A DNA stretch of 64,000 bases from Sporosarcina luteola (GCF_023715535.1 NZ_JAMBOI010000002.1:372001-436000); one strand, 5' to 3'. Positions 17,223 through 31,200 are shown, numbered from the stretch's first letter. The notes: a model not told the origin generated them from the letters alone. Numbers and translations: made by a program.

Positions 17223-19634
17223 TTAAAAAATTGAAGTCGGATCTACATCCACTGACATGAGCAGACCTTCCTTCATCCAGCTCGTCCGATACATTCTGAT
17301 CAATTGCTGAAGCGTTTCAATCAACTTCGGCTCTTTTTTGTATTTTATCAAACATTGGTACCGATATCTATTGTTCACACGACTTATTGCAGCTGCCGCA
17401 GGTCCGATGATGACGGTGTCAGGCGACAACGAACTTTTCAAATAGCGCGTCCCCTTTTCCGCAAAATCTGCAACTTTTAACAAATCCTCATGTGAAAACT
17501 GTACAAGCGTTATGAAAAAGAAAGGAGGATACCCATATTGTTTGCGTGCCGACATCTCCAGATTGTAAAACGGCTCATAATGCTGGGTCTTTGCGAGTTC
17601 AATCGCATAATGTTCCGGTGAGTATGTCTGAATGAAGACTTCACCGGCCAATTCATGCCTACCGGCCCGTCCACTAACTTGCGTCATCAATTGGAATGTT
17701 TTTTCCGCTGCTCGGAAATCCGCCAAATGCAAAGTCGTATCCGCAGCAAGCACTCCGACTAAGGTAATATTCGGGAAGTCGAGCCCTTTAGCAATCATCT
17801 GGGTGCCAAGCAGGATATCCGCCTTTCCTTCGCTGAATTGGCGCAGTATGCGTTCGTGTGCTCCCTTTTGCCGTGTTGTGTCTACATCCATCCGCAGCAC
17901 TCGCGCTTCTGGGAATAGCTTTGAAATTTCTTCTTCGGCCTTTTGTGTGCCTGTTCCGAAAAACCGGATATGCTCACTTTCACATTCCGGACAAACGAGC
18001 GGAACTTGTTCCTCATGACCGCAATAATGGCATTTCAAGCTTTCATTTGCACGATGATAGGTCAATGAAATGTCGCAGTTCGGACATTGGACGACCGTCC
18101 CGCAATCCCTGCACAATACGAATGAAGAGAATCCTCTTTTATTGAGGAAAAGGACCGTTTGCTCATTCTTCTCCAAGCGAAGTCGGATGGCCTCCGCCAA
18201 TTGCACAGAAAACATCGATCGGTTTCCTTCCTTTAATTCCTCTCTCATATCGACGACCGTGACAGTTGGCAACGGTTGGTTCTTTGCCCTCTTGGATAGC
18301 TCCAAAAGAGTATAGACTCCTTTCGATGCTCGCGCATACGATTCTAGAGAAGGTGTCGCGCTGCCAAGGATGACGGGGCAACCGAAATACTCTGAACGCC
18401 AGATGGCAACGTCCCTCGCATGGTACCGCGGCGTATCCTCCTGTTTATAAGTCGATTCGTGCTCTTCATCCAGGATGATAATTCCTATGTTTTCAAATGG
18501 AGCGAAAATCGCAGATCTTGCCCCGACGACAACCTTCACTTCCCGTCGGTGGATTTTTCGCCATTCATCATATTTCTCACCTGCCGACAATCCGCTATGC
18601 ATGACTGCAACCAGTTCGCCAAACCGTTCTTGGAAGCGGGCAGTCATTTGCGGCGTCAACGAAATCTCAGGAACGAGGACGATCGCTTCCTTCCCCTTAT
18701 CCAGTACGTGTTTAATCGCTTGCAAATAGACTTCGGTTTTTCCGCTACCCGTTATGCCATGCAACAGGAATGTTTCAGCATTACCCGAATCTGCGGCCGC
18801 TTTCACTTTCTCGAGTGCGGTTTCCTGTTCCTCTGTCAGCAGAAGGGGTTTAGGAGTATCCAGAAGTTTCGGGGCATCCGGCTCACGATACGTTTCGACA
18901 TACGCTTCTGTTGCACCGCCTTTTTCAATGACGGCTTTGAGAACCGGGTTTTGGATGCCAGATTCATTCATCAGTTTCGCAGCCTCTACCGACTTCCCTG
19001 CATGATGTAACATCCACCTGATCAATTCTGCTTGTTTCTTCGCATTCGGATGTATGGTGAGCAGTAATTCGGATAATGTTTCTGAATCCCCAATATGGAT
19101 TACACGTATTTTTTTCACTCCCGTTTGCTGGCTAATCGCCGTGTCGACGGAAACGATCCCTTTTTCCGAATAATCTTTGACCAACTTCAATAGAGCGGAA
19201 TCAGTAACCTGCTTCAAAGGAATGCGGGTACGTCCATTTAATACTGATAAAACCCTCGCATCATCGATTTCATCTGGCCTTTCAATTATGATGAATTTCT
19301 CGTATTTCGCACGCATCGCTGCAGGCAGCATCACTTGCAGAGCATCGATTTCATAGGACAGTGTTTCTCTCGCCACCTTTTTAGCCAAGCCCAACAGCTC
19401 CTGAGAAAGAACAGGATCCAAGTCGATCAGTTCGTCAATTTTCTTCAACTTATGCTCTTCGAGATCACTTTCTGATTTCAGGCCAGTGACATAGCCGATC
19501 ACTTTCCTCGGTCCGAATGGGACTTTAACACGGGACCCGCATTCGATCACCGTTTCCAAATGTCGGGGCACTGCGTAGTCAAAGGGACGATCGATTGGAT
19601 ACGCCGATACATCGACGATGACTTCAGCTATCAT
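17223..19634 (-). CDS. priA: Primosomal replication restart helicase PriA
   Basis: 3'-5' helicase that reloads the replisome at stalled forks and in Bacillus helps DnaD/DnaB loading. The 803-residue chain has the N-terminal 3'-binding domain, Walker A GITGSGKTEVY, a DEEH box, and a zinc-binding insertion of eight cysteines in CxxC pairs (CRDC, CPNC, CHYC, CPEC), followed by GTQMIAKGLDFPN and QVSGRAGR. The start lies 11 bases inside coaBC. Confidence 0.97.
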   Translation of the reverse strand: MIAEVIVDVSAYPIDRPFDYAVPRHLETVIECGSRVKVPFGPRKVIGYVTGLKSESDLEEHKLKKIDELIDLDPVLSQELLGLAKKVARETLSYEIDALQVMLPAAMRAKYEKFIIIERPDEIDDARVLSVLNGRTRIPLKQVTDSALLKLVKDYSEKGIVSVDTAISQQTGVKKIRVIHIGDSETLSELLLTIHPNAKKQAELIRWMLHHAGKSVEAAKLMNESGIQNPVLKAVIEKGGATEAYVETYREPDAPKLLDTPKPLLLTEEQETALEKVKAAADSGNAETFLLHGITGSGKTEVYLQAIKHVLDKGKEAIVLVPEISLTPQMTARFQERFGELVAVMHSGLSAGEKYDEWRKIHRREVKVVVGARSAIFAPFENIGIIILDEEHESTYKQEDTPRYHARDVAIWRSEYFGCPVILGSATPSLESYARASKGVYTLLELSKRAKNQPLPTVTVVDMREELKEGNRSMFSVQLAEAIRLRLEKNEQTVLFLNKRGFSSFVLCRDCGTVVQCPNCDISLTYHRANESLKCHYCGHEEQVPLVCPECESEHIRFFGTGTQKAEEEISKLFPEARVLRMDVDTTRQKGAHERILRQFSEGKADILLGTQMIAKGLDFPNITLVGVLAADTTLHLADFRAAEKTFQLMTQVSGRAGRHELAGEVFIQTYSPEHYAIELAKTQHYEPFYNLEMSARKQYGYPPFFFITLVQFSHEDLLKVADFAEKGTRYLKSSLSPDTVIIGPAAAAISRVNNRYRYQCLIKYKKEPKLIETLQQLIRMYRTSWMKEGLLMSVDVDPTSIF

Positions 19635-20838
19635 TTACGACGTCACTCTCCAATTCCAGAATCGTCCTTAAGAGCACTTGTGCCAGTTCTTTTTTATGCA
19701 TTGCTTCAAAAGGATATGTCTTCCCCTTTCTTGATAGTAATGTGACAACATTCGTATCGTTGCCGAAGCCGCCATCGGGATCTGTCACATCATTTACAAT
19801 GATATAGTCCAAGTTTTTATTGGACAGCTTTTTCATGCCATACTCGATTGCATCATTCGTCTCTGCCGCAAATCCGACAAGTACTTGTCCCGTTTTTCTT
19901 TCCCCGAGCGTCTTGAGAATATCGGTTGTACGTTCGAGTTCAATGGATGAATCGCCATCCTGCTTCTTCATCTTTTGTGTAAATTGCTCTTTTGGGCGAT
20001 AATCTGCAACTGCTGCCGATTTAATAACCATATCTGCATCGTCGAATTTAGTTAGCACAGCGTCTAGCATTTGTAGTGCACTTTCAACGTTGATGAGTTG
20101 GACGCCAGCGGGCTTTGGCAACCCGACAGGACCTGAAACCAATATTGTCTCGGCCCCTAACGATACAGCAGCTTCCGCTAGGGCATATCCCATCTTGCCG
20201 CTCGAAAAATTCGAAATATAACGCACAGGGTCAATCCGTTCCCGGGTCGGTCCCGCCGTAACAACAACCTTTTTCCCTGCAAGAGGCAGAGTTTCAGGTT
20301 GCGAAAATCTCTCCTTGATCAGTTGAACAATATTTTCAGGCTCCTCGAGTCTGCCTTTACCGACATAGCCGCAAGCTAAAAATCCTTCTGAAGGTTCAAT
20401 GAAACGGTACCCGTCCTCATGGAGCTGTCCGATGTTGCGGATGACCGACTTGTTTTCATACATATGTACATTCATTGCCGGTGCAATCCAAACTTCCGCA
20501 GTCGTCGCGAGAAGGGTTGTCGTGACCATGTTATCCGCAATGCCATTCGCAAGCTTGCCGATTACATTTGCAGTTGCAGGCGCAACGATGACAAGATCCG
20601 CCCAATCAGCCAAATCAATATGAGCAATGACTCTTGAGTCTTTTTCATCAAAGGTGTCAAAGTAAACATCATTCCGTGACAAAGCCTGAAAAGAAAGCGG
20701 TGTTACGAATTCCATTGCCGAAGCAGTCATCATCACTTTCACTTCTGCCCCTGCTTGCGTTAGTTTGCTTACAAGTGCGACCGCCTTATAAACGGCAATT
20801 CCACCAGTCACACAGACAAGTATTTTTTTAGTTACCAA
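19624..20838 (-). CDS. coaBC: Bifunctional phosphopantothenoylcysteine decarboxylase / synthetase CoaBC
   Basis: Makes 4'-phosphopantetheine for coenzyme A by joining cysteine to phosphopantothenate and decarboxylating the product. The N-terminal CoaC flavoprotein half has VCVTGGIAVYKA, VAPATANVIGKLANGIADN and PAMNVHMYEN; the CoaB half has VTAGPTRERIDPVRYISN and NDV near the C-terminus. The frame is open to a GTG at 20847, but TTG at 20838 is better spaced from AAAGGGTGG, giving 404 residues. A hairpin between rpoZ and this gene may partly uncouple it from gmk-rpoZ. Confidence 0.95.
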   Translation of the reverse strand: MVTKKILVCVTGGIAVYKAVALVSKLTQAGAEVKVMMTASAMEFVTPLSFQALSRNDVYFDTFDEKDSRVIAHIDLADWADLVIVAPATANVIGKLANGIADNMVTTTLLATTAEVWIAPAMNVHMYENKSVIRNIGQLHEDGYRFIEPSEGFLACGYVGKGRLEEPENIVQLIKERFSQPETLPLAGKKVVVTAGPTRERIDPVRYISNFSSGKMGYALAEAAVSLGAETILVSGPVGLPKPAGVQLINVESALQMLDAVLTKFDDADMVIKSAAVADYRPKEQFTQKMKKQDGDSSIELERTTDILKTLGERKTGQVLVGFAAETNDAIEYGMKKLSNKNLDYIIVNDVTDPDGGFGNDTNVVTLLSRKGKTYPFEAMHKKELAQVLLRTILELESDVVNDS

Positions 20839-20921
20839 CAGCCCCACCCTTTCTCTACTTCTACGTGTATGACAATTTGTCCATATTAGGACTTTTCCAC
20901 TTCCAAAAAACGCTAATTAAA

Positions 20922-20960
20922 AATGACAAACTCCCAAAGAAATTCTGTTTCTAAGGGAGT
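20922..20960 (-). terminator. Hairpin terminator or attenuator after rpoZ
   Basis: Minus-strand ACTCCCTTAGAAA pairs with TTTCTTTGGGAGT across a short loop and is followed by TTGTCATTTTTAATT. It lies between rpoZ and coaBC. The following 80 bases hold a possible -10 (TAATAT) but no convincing -35, so coaBC may be read by leak-through or from a weak promoter. Confidence 0.65.
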
Positions 20961-21000
20961 ATGCAGACCTATTCAAATGCATCAACTTAGTAAGCGTTGA

Positions 21001-21225
21001 TCATACTTCGTCTTCGTATATAATCGAAGCGTCTTGAACTTGTTTTGATAGTGCACCCGTGGAAATCTCTTCCAACGCTTTCCCTACATTCTTATATGAA
21101 GTGTAGGATGGCAGCAGCATATTCTTGCTCTCCTGCATTTCACGGGCTCGCTTGGCGGCAAGTGTCACAAGTGTGTATTTTGAATCGATTTTACCCTTTA
21201 ACGAGTCAACTGATGGATATAACAT
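21001..21225 (-). CDS. rpoZ: RNA polymerase omega subunit
   Basis: Small subunit that stabilises the beta' chain in RNA polymerase. The 74-residue product begins [20 protein letters not shown] and has [10 protein letters not shown], the conserved MxLPSY-type segment and [10 protein letters not shown]. It starts three bases after the gmk stop; gmk-rpoZ-coaBC-priA is the standard Bacillota order. Confidence 0.96.
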   Translation of the reverse strand: MLYPSVDSLKGKIDSKYTLVTLAAKRAREMQESKNMLLPSYTSYKNVGKALEEISTGALSKQVQDASIIYEDEV

Positions 21226-21228
21226 AAT

Positions 21229-21870
<642 letters not shown>

Positions 21871-21914
21871 CTACCTTCTATTGTTCCATTCATCATAGCA
21901 AACAATCTTCTCAT

Positions 21915-21923
21915 ATTATAACA
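21915..21923 (-). promoter_or_regulatory. Extended -10 promoter of gmk
   Basis: Minus-strand TGTTATAAT is a perfect extended -10 box (TGnTATAAT), 69 bases before the gmk start. No good -35 is seen at 17 bases, which the TG motif can offset. This is the likely promoter for gmk-rpoZ and probably genes beyond. Confidence 0.55.
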
Positions 21924-21939
21924 TATCGAACCCAGAGAG

Positions 21940-21948
21940 TGCTAAAAT
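21940..21948 (+). promoter_or_regulatory. Extended -10 promoter of rqcH
   Basis: Plus-strand TGCTAAAAT (TGn plus TAAAAT) lies 29 bases before the rqcH ATG. It is back to back with the gmk promoter; the two -10 boxes are about 20 bases apart, so binding at both at once may interfere. Confidence 0.5.
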
Positions 21949-21977
21949 GGTACAAAACGTTTGAAAGAGGAATTATT

Positions 21978-23669
21978 ATGGCATTTGACGGTTTATTCAC
22001 CGCAGCGATTACGCAAGAGCTGCAACAAATTAAAGACGGACGAATTTCAAAAATACATCAGCCGAACACTCAGGAAGTTGTTTTGATGGTTCGGGCAGGA
22101 AGAAGCAATTTTAAACTTCTAATTTCAACTCATCCATCATATTCCCGCGTTCAATTGACTGATGAAGCGATTGCTAATCCCTCTGAGCCACCGATGTTCT
22201 GCATGGTATTGAGGAAGCATCTCGAAGGCGGCATGATCCAATCAATTCAGCAATCTGGGAATGATCGAATCATCTCATTTGATATCCGGGCGAAAAATGA
22301 AATCGGTGATGATATACACCGCCGATTGATCGTGGAAATTATGGGTAGGCATAGTAATATGCTGTTAATTGATCCGGAGCGGAATATGATCATCGACAGC
22401 ATGAAGCATCTGCCACCTTCCGTGAACAGTTACCGGACGGTTATGCCGGGACAGCCATATGTTCCCGCACCTCCCCAAGAGAAATTGGATCCTTTTGATT
22501 TAGATGAAACGGAGTTCCTAGCATTATTGCCAGAATGGGAGAATGCCAAACAGGTAGTCGGCAAACTTTCCGGTTTTTCTCCAATTCATGGAGAGGAACT
22601 TTTGTACCGATTGAAAGAAGCAGCTGATAAAGATGCTTATCACGTGTACAAGGATTTCCTTTCTTCATTCAAAGGGGGAACGCAAACACCTACGATCGCT
22701 GAAGCCGGTGCGAAAAGCATTTTTTCGGCAACTACGTTGACATATGCGGATCGAACGGTCGCGACGTTTACTACACTCGGCGAACTGCTAGACAAGGTCT
22801 ATTTCGCTCGGGCAGAACGGGAGCGGGTGAAATCCCAGGCGGCTGATTTGGAGCGCTGGCTTGATAATGAAATCGCCAAATTGAAATTGAAGATGAACAA
22901 GTTGGAAAAAGAGCAGAATGCGGCCGAGAAACTGGATACGTTCCAGCTATACGGCGAACTGCTCACTGCCAATAGCTACGCGATAAATAAAGGGGATACA
23001 GAAGCAGTCGTCGACAATTACTATGAGGAAGGAACGACTGTGACGATTCCGCTTGATCCGAGGAAGACGCCGATTGAAAATGCGCAGCGTTTTTATTCCC
23101 GCTACACGAAGGCGAAAAATGCGTTGATCATGATTGCGGAACAGTTGGAGAAAGCGAAAGAAGACATCGATTATTTTGAGATGATTAAACAGCAGGTCAT
23201 GCAAGCGTCTCCTGAGGATATCGATGAAATTCGTGAGGAATTGGCGGAATTGGGACTGATGCGCGCAAGAAGAGGCAAGAAAAAGCAGAAGCCAAAAAAG
23301 CCATCACCTGAGTCATATATATCAACTTCCGGCATTCCGATCTCGGTCGGTAAGAATAACAAGCAAAATGATTATTTGACGTTCAAGATTGCGGCAAGGG
23401 ATCATGTATGGCTTCATACGAAGGACATTCCGGGATCGCACGTTGTCATCCATGATTCAAATCCGGATGAACAGACGATTGAAGAGGCGGCAATTCTTTC
23501 GGCTTATTTCAGTAAGGCAAGGGGTTCGTCGTCTGTACCAGTAGATTTTACGGAAATCCGTCATGTTAAGAAACCAAATGGTTCAAAACCTGGATTTGTT
23601 ATTTATTTTGAGCAGAAGACGTTGTTTGTCACACCTGATGAGGATGTTGTTAGGAAGTTGAGGAAGTAA
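21978..23669 (+). CDS. rqcH: Ribosome quality-control factor RqcH (NFACT family, YloA)
   Basis: Binds obstructed 50S subunits carrying peptidyl-tRNA and adds C-terminal alanine tails; earlier annotated as a fibronectin-binding protein. The 563-residue product has an NFACT-N domain (MAFDGLFTAAITQELQQI at the start), a central coiled-coil (about 275-460), a basic RGKKKQKPKK linker and an NFACT-R domain with DHVWLHTKDIPGSHVVI. The ATG at 21978 follows AAAGAGG; the longer open frame from 21804 overlaps the gmk promoter and is rejected. It is one of two confident plus-strand genes. Confidence 0.95.
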   Translation: MAFDGLFTAAITQELQQIKDGRISKIHQPNTQEVVLMVRAGRSNFKLLISTHPSYSRVQLTDEAIANPSEPPMFCMVLRKHLEGGMIQSIQQSGNDRIISFDIRAKNEIGDDIHRRLIVEIMGRHSNMLLIDPERNMIIDSMKHLPPSVNSYRTVMPGQPYVPAPPQEKLDPFDLDETEFLALLPEWENAKQVVGKLSGFSPIHGEELLYRLKEAADKDAYHVYKDFLSSFKGGTQTPTIAEAGAKSIFSATTLTYADRTVATFTTLGELLDKVYFARAERERVKSQAADLERWLDNEIAKLKLKMNKLEKEQNAAEKLDTFQLYGELLTANSYAINKGDTEAVVDNYYEEGTTVTIPLDPRKTPIENAQRFYSRYTKAKNALIMIAEQLEKAKEDIDYFEMIKQQVMQASPEDIDEIREELAELGLMRARRGKKKQKPKKPSPESYISTSGIPISVGKNNKQNDYLTFKIAARDHVWLHTKDIPGSHVVIHDSNPDEQTIEEAAILSAYFSKARGSSSVPVDFTEIRHVKKPNGSKPGFVIYFEQKTLFVTPDEDVVRKLRK

Positions 23670-23670
23670 T

Positions 23671-23712
23671 AAAAGGATTGCCATCACAACTCAAGATGGC
23701 AATCCTTTTTAT
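23671..23712. terminator. Bidirectional terminator between rqcH and pyrE
   Basis: AAAAGGATTGCCATC and GATGGCAATCCTTTTT form a 14-15 bp perfect stem with a nine-base loop, starting directly after the rqcH stop. A-rich and T-rich flanks on either side allow termination of pyrE transcription from the other direction. The remaining 88 bases to the pyrE stop show nothing further. Confidence 0.9.
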
Positions 23713-23800
23713 TTACCAATAACAAATTTTTTATTCAATCAACGTACTACAAAGCATCGGTCCGATTTTGCCCTTCAGGAAAGCTGCGTAGATAATAACT

Positions 23801-24419
23801 TTACAGCAACCCAGCTTTTAAATTCGTATGCCACTCAAGAAGGCCATCCATTGACTCGTTCGATATCGTGCCGCTTTCACGGGCTGCCTCTGCAAGTGCT
23901 CCGAAATCCGTCAAACTCTTATAGGTTAAACCTGCATCTGTGAATGCTTGATCCGCGCTTTCCAGCTCATATGTAAAAATGGAGACAACCCCTGCAACTT
24001 CGATCCCTTCAGATTGCAACGCTTCAACAGCATTCAAACTGCTTCCTCCCGTGGAAATCAAGTCTTCAATGATGACTGCTTTATCCTCAGGCTTCACTTT
24101 CCCCTCGATTTGACGGCTTCGACCATGCCCCTTCGCTTTTGAACGGATATACACCATCGGTAAGCCTAAACTATCAGCGACCCAGGCCGCATGTGGAATA
24201 CCGGCAGTTGCCGTTCCCGCAATAAGCGTTGTTTGGGGATAATATGTTTTAATTAACCCCGCGAGACCTTCCGCAATCTGTTTTCGTCCCACTGGATCAG
24301 ACATCGTCAATCGGTTATCACAATAAATTGGCGACTTTATTCCTGATGCCCATGTGAATGGATCCTCAGGACTCAGTTCCACTGCCCCGACATTCAATAG
24401 AATTTCCGCGATTTCCTTT

Positions 24420-24427
<8 letters not shown>
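23801..24427 (-). CDS. pyrE: Orotate phosphoribosyltransferase
   Basis: Adds phosphoribose from PRPP to orotate, giving OMP. Motifs include PFTWASGIKSPIYCDNRL and the PRPP loop VIIEDLISTGGSSLNAVE. The frame runs back to 24475, but a TTG at 24427 (MGKKEIAEILLNVGAV) follows AAAGGGG by a normal distance and matches the start of Bacillus PyrE; it overlaps the pyrF stop by eight bases. The product is 208 residues. Last gene of the pyr operon. Confidence 0.95.
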
Positions 24428-26819
<2,392 letters not shown>

Positions 26820-26823
<4 letters not shown>

Positions 26824-28127
26824 AGTATCACCTGCTGTTTTGGCATCACATCCATTTGATCCTGCCAGACAATATTGCCTTCGTAGATTGTCTTCACTGG
26901 CCAGCCAACACACTTCCAGCCATCAAATGGAGTGTTTTTTCCTTTCGATAAAAACGTATTCCGATCAATTATCTGTTCTTTATCTAAATCAATGAGGACT
27001 AGATCTGCTTGGGCTCCGACTTCAATTCTCCCATAAGGAAGACCGAAAACGTCTGAGGGCTTTTCAGTCATCCAATCAATCAATTGCTTCAACGTCCATT
27101 TTCCTTCTTTTACGAAGTGCGTGTATAGAAGAGGGAAAGCTGTTTCAAATCCTGTAATTCCGAACGGCGCTTTTGCAAAACCGGCATTTTTCTCCTCTGC
27201 TGTATGCGGTGCGTGATCGGTTGCGATGAAATCAAGCGTGCCATCCATCAACCCTTCTTGCAATGCATGCAGATCGTCCATTCCGCGAAGTGGCGGGTTC
27301 ATTTTCCAATCAGCATCGTCTCCAGGAATATCATCCTCTGACAAGATCAGATGATGCGGGCTCACTTCTGCAGTTACGTGGATTCCGGCTTTCTTCGCAT
27401 CGCGGATGACCCGCACAGATTCTTTCGTACTGACGTGGCAGACGTGATAATGTGCGCCAGCTTCTTCAGCAAGCAGTATATCGCGCGCGATATGGACTGA
27501 TTCAGCGATTGACGGGATGCCCGGGAGTCCAAGCTCCTTGTTCTTCTTTCCTTCGTGCATCGCTCCTCCATATATCAGAGTATTGTCTTCGCAATGAGCC
27601 ACAATCGGCATTCCAATCTCAGCTGCATCTTGCATCGCTTCATACATCATGCCCGCTTGTTGGACACCGACGCCGTCATCTGTGAATGCGAAAGCTCCGG
27701 TCTCCTTCAATTCTTTTAAATTCGTCCGTTCTTTTCCGGCTTCCCTAATTGTGATGGAAGCGTAAGGAAGGACTCGAATATGCGCTTTTTCAGCAATCAA
27801 GTTATTTACGAGTGACAAGTTTTCCTTCGTGTCAGGTACAGGTCTCGTATTCGGCATTGCGCAAATCGTCGTGTAACCGCCTTTAGCTGCCGCAAGCGTC
27901 CCTGTTTCAATCGTTTCTTTATGCTCTCCGCCTGGTTCCCGCAGATGGACATGGACATCGATGAACCCCGGCGCCAACAGAAGTCCGTTGCCGTCAATGA
28001 CCTCGGATTCGCCTGCATGTAAATCGGTTCCGATCTCGGTTATCTTCCCTCCGGCAATCCGGACATCTGTTAAAACCTTTTCACCTATTTCATTTAAAAC
28101 ATATGCACTCTTGATGATCTTTCCCAT
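26820..28127 (-). CDS. pyrC: Dihydroorotase
   Basis: Zinc enzyme that cyclises carbamoyl aspartate to dihydroorotate. The 435-residue class I dihydroorotase has the [18 protein letters not shown] metal site, further histidines in [15 protein letters not shown] and the ATDHAPHT motif. The ATG at 28127 ([13 protein letters not shown]) follows AGGAGGAATT and is preferred to an open frame reaching 28220. It begins 34 bases inside the pyrB 3' end. Confidence 0.96.
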
Positions 28128-29008
28128 GCCAATTCCTCCTTCTGTAAAATCGTTTCTAAGATAGCTGCTCGTATATAGACGCCATTTTCCACTTGCTTGT
28201 AAATCATTGATCGGTTGCATTCGACAAGGCTTCCTGCTATTTCCACGTCCCGGTTGACCGGTGCAGGATGCATGATGATCGATCCAGGTTTCATTTCCCT
28301 TTCCCGTTCAACTGTCAGTCCGTATTTTGTGTGGTATTCGTCCTTTGTGAATCTCATTTTGCCGTCATGCCTTTCATGCTGGACCCTTAGAAGCATGACC
28401 ACATCGCTTGTGTAGACCACTTCATCCCAGTCACTCACGTATGGAAAATCACCTGCCCACTCAGGGGGGCATAGAAATTTCACATTCGCACCAAGCATCG
28501 TAAGTGCATCCGCATTCGACTTTGCAACTCTACTATGGGAAATGTCACCGGCGATGAGCACATTGAGCCCTTTGAAACCGCCGAGTGTTTCTTTTATCGT
28601 GAACAAATCAAGCAAGGATTGTGTTGGATGTTGTCCTGAACCGTCTCCGCCGTTGATAATTGCCATATTCATCTTTCCAACGAGGTCTTCATAATAGCGC
28701 TCTTCAGGATGTCTGATGACAACTGCATCCAACCCGATTTCTTCAAGTGTGCGAAGCGTGTCGTACAACGTCTCTCCCTTTACCGCACTTGAAGAACCGG
28801 CTTCAAAAGGAATCGTTTCAAGACCCAATTTCCGCTCCGCCACTTCAAAACTCATTTTTGTTCGAGTGCTCGGCTCAAAGAATAGATTGCTAACCATATA
28901 TTTTTGAGGTAATGCGCGGATACCATACCTTTTTAACATTGCCGCACGATCCAAAATAGCTGAAATTTCATCGATTGTTAGATCTTTCATTGATAATAGG
29001 TTTTTCAT
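28094..29008 (-). CDS. pyrB: Aspartate carbamoyltransferase catalytic subunit
   Basis: Condenses carbamoyl phosphate and aspartate, the first committed step of UMP synthesis. The 304-residue product has the carbamoyl-phosphate motif [27 protein letters not shown] and [11 protein letters not shown]. No regulatory pyrI gene is present, as is usual in Bacillota. It follows an attenuator that lies between pyrP and pyrB. Confidence 0.97.
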   Translation of the reverse strand: MKNLLSMKDLTIDEISAILDRAAMLKRYGIRALPQKYMVSNLFFEPSTRTKMSFEVAERKLGLETIPFEAGSSSAVKGETLYDTLRTLEEIGLDAVVIRHPEERYYEDLVGKMNMAIINGGDGSGQHPTQSLLDLFTIKETLGGFKGLNVLIAGDISHSRVAKSNADALTMLGANVKFLCPPEWAGDFPYVSDWDEVVYTSDVVMLLRVQHERHDGKMRFTKDEYHTKYGLTVEREREMKPGSIIMHPAPVNRDVEIAGSLVECNRSMIYKQVENGVYIRAAILETILQKEELAWERSSRVHMF

Positions 29009-29035
29009 ATAGAAAATCCCCTTCCGTTTTGGATA

Positions 29036-29150
29036 AAAAATGGCCTTTCCGTTAAATGGAAAGGCCAGTGGGCATGACTAAACAATCGTCATCCGTTTGA
29101 ATGACTACTAGTCAACTGAACCTTTCCTTGTCTCACAGTACAATTTTAAA
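29036..29150 (-). ncRNA. PyrR-responsive attenuator before pyrB
   Basis: In the 150-base pyrP-pyrB gap the minus strand encodes a PyrR-binding hairpin (TTGT-ACTGTGAG-ACAA, near 29129-29148, loop CTGTGAG fitting CNGNGAG). Next comes an antiterminator arm GGAAAGGTTCAGT, then a terminator CTGGCCTTTCC / GGAAAGGCCATTTTTT (about 29036-29066). The antiterminator arm is complementary to the 5' terminator arm (ACTGGCCTTTCC), so the three-part switch is visible. UMP-bound PyrR should promote termination. Confidence 0.85.
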
Positions 29151-29158
29151 AGGTCTTC

Positions 29159-30454
29159 CTATTCTGTTGGATTATCTGCCAAGTTATCATTTGACCTACC
29201 TGGTAAAATCATGTTCAGGAGCACACCGACGATTGCAGCAAGCGCCATTCCTCCGACTTGGAATGTTTCACTGAAATGGATGGAGGCGCCGCCGATGCCA
29301 ATGACGAGAATGACTGAGGCAATGACGAGATTGCGTTGCTGCCCAAAATCCACTTTGTGATCGACGAGCATCCTCAAACCTGATGAAGCGATGATTCCAA
29401 AAAGCAATATGGAGATTCCGCCAAGCACCGCTTGAGGGATTGTTGCTATAATCGCCATCAGCTTGCCGATGAATGAGAAACAAATGGCGAATACTGCAGC
29501 GCCAATAATGACATAGACGCTATAGACACGTGTGATTGCCATCACTCCGATGTTTTCACCGTAAGTCGTTTTCGGCGGGCCACCAAGGAGCCCACTCAGG
29601 AGTGTTCCCAACCCGTCACCTAAGAGCGACCGGTTCAAACCAGGGTCTCTGATAAAATCTTTGTTGACGACTCGTCCGAGTACTAATTGGTGACCGATAT
29701 GCTCTGATATTGTAACAATTGATATTGGAACCATGATTGCCAGCAATGTCGGAGTTACGACAAATTCATAATCTATTCCGGGGATCAGGAATTCCGGTAG
29801 TGCAATCCAAGCTGCTTCATGTACTTTTGTAAAATCCAATATTCCTATTGCTGCCGAGTATATGTAACCGACGATTATTCCGATCAGAACAGGCATCAAG
29901 CTGACTACTCCTCTAAAGAACATGAGGCAGATGATCGCAGTTGCCAATGTAACAAGTGCCGCCGAGAAATGCAGGAGATTGTATTGCGCCACGCCGTCCA
30001 CTTGTATCGTACTCGCCATGCTCACTGCCGTCGGTGCCAACGCTAATCCGATTACCATAATAACCGGCCCAACTACGACTGGCGGGAGGAATTTCATAAT
30101 CCAGCCGGAACCCGTCGTCCATATCAACAACGATACGAGTGCATATACAAGGGCGACAAACATGCTTCCAATCATCGCGCTTCCAATGCCTCCTGATTCT
30201 GTAGCCGCAAGGATCGGTGCAATAAAAGCGAACGATGAACCTAAATAGGCGGGAACTTTGAACCGCGTGACAAGGACGAAGATGAGCGTCGCAAGTCCGC
30301 TCGTGAGCAAGGCGATTGCTGGGCTTAAGCCGACTAATTGCGGTACAAGGATCGTTGCTCCGAACATTGCAAACATATGCTGGACACTGAGGGCGAGCCA
30401 TCTTATTGGAGCCGGCTTGTCGAGTACGTCTATTACCTTGTTGTCATTCATCAT
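29159..30454 (-). CDS. pyrP: Uracil permease PyrP
   Basis: Uracil:proton symporter of the NCS2 nucleobase transporter family. The 431-residue protein is almost entirely hydrophobic with about 12-14 membrane segments. It contains the NCS2 signature region ETIGHQL-like SEHIGHQLVLGRVV and the GLLGGPPKTTYGENIG block. It follows pyrR by 29 bases. B. subtilis has an attenuator in that gap; none fits here, so pyrR and pyrP should share one attenuator. Confidence 0.95.
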   Translation of the reverse strand: MMNDNKVIDVLDKPAPIRWLALSVQHMFAMFGATILVPQLVGLSPAIALLTSGLATLIFVLVTRFKVPAYLGSSFAFIAPILAATESGGIGSAMIGSMFVALVYALVSLLIWTTGSGWIMKFLPPVVVGPVIMVIGLALAPTAVSMASTIQVDGVAQYNLLHFSAALVTLATAIICLMFFRGVVSLMPVLIGIIVGYIYSAAIGILDFTKVHEAAWIALPEFLIPGIDYEFVVTPTLLAIMVPISIVTISEHIGHQLVLGRVVNKDFIRDPGLNRSLLGDGLGTLLSGLLGGPPKTTYGENIGVMAITRVYSVYVIIGAAVFAICFSFIGKLMAIIATIPQAVLGGISILLFGIIASSGLRMLVDHKVDFGQQRNLVIASVILVIGIGGASIHFSETFQVGGMALAAIVGVLLNMILPGRSNDNLADNPTE

Positions 30455-30483
30455 TTCTCACCTGTTCCTATCCGGATTTTTCT

Positions 30484-31041
<558 letters not shown>

Positions 31042-31076
31042 TTAACATCTCATCAAGAGCCCTACGCTTTTGCAAT

Positions 31077-31200
31077 ACAAAAAACCTCCTGCCAGATGAC
31101 AGGAGGGTACAGGTGCAGAAAGAAGCGTACCGAAGAATAGCGCGCAACTATCCTACCGTACTTCCGTGCAACCTTCCCAGCCTCTCTGGACTGATCTTAA
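31077..31200 (-). ncRNA. PyrR-responsive leader attenuator before pyrR
   Basis: The leader contains AGTCCAGAGAGGCT (31192-31179), an exact match to the PyrR-binding consensus ARUCCNGNGAGGYU. It is followed by a terminator CCTCCTGTCATCTGGCAGGAGG plus TTTTTT (31106-31079). Bases between them (GTACGG near 31155-31165 and CCTGTAC near 31107-31113) could form the competing antiterminator. Expected behaviour: PyrR with UMP stabilises the binding hairpin and transcription stops before pyrR. Confidence 0.92.

Noticed and set aside
18420..19010. 196-codon plus-strand open frame opposite priA
   Set aside because: Antisense to a strongly conserved PriA sequence, no ribosome site, and composition explained by the opposite coding frame.
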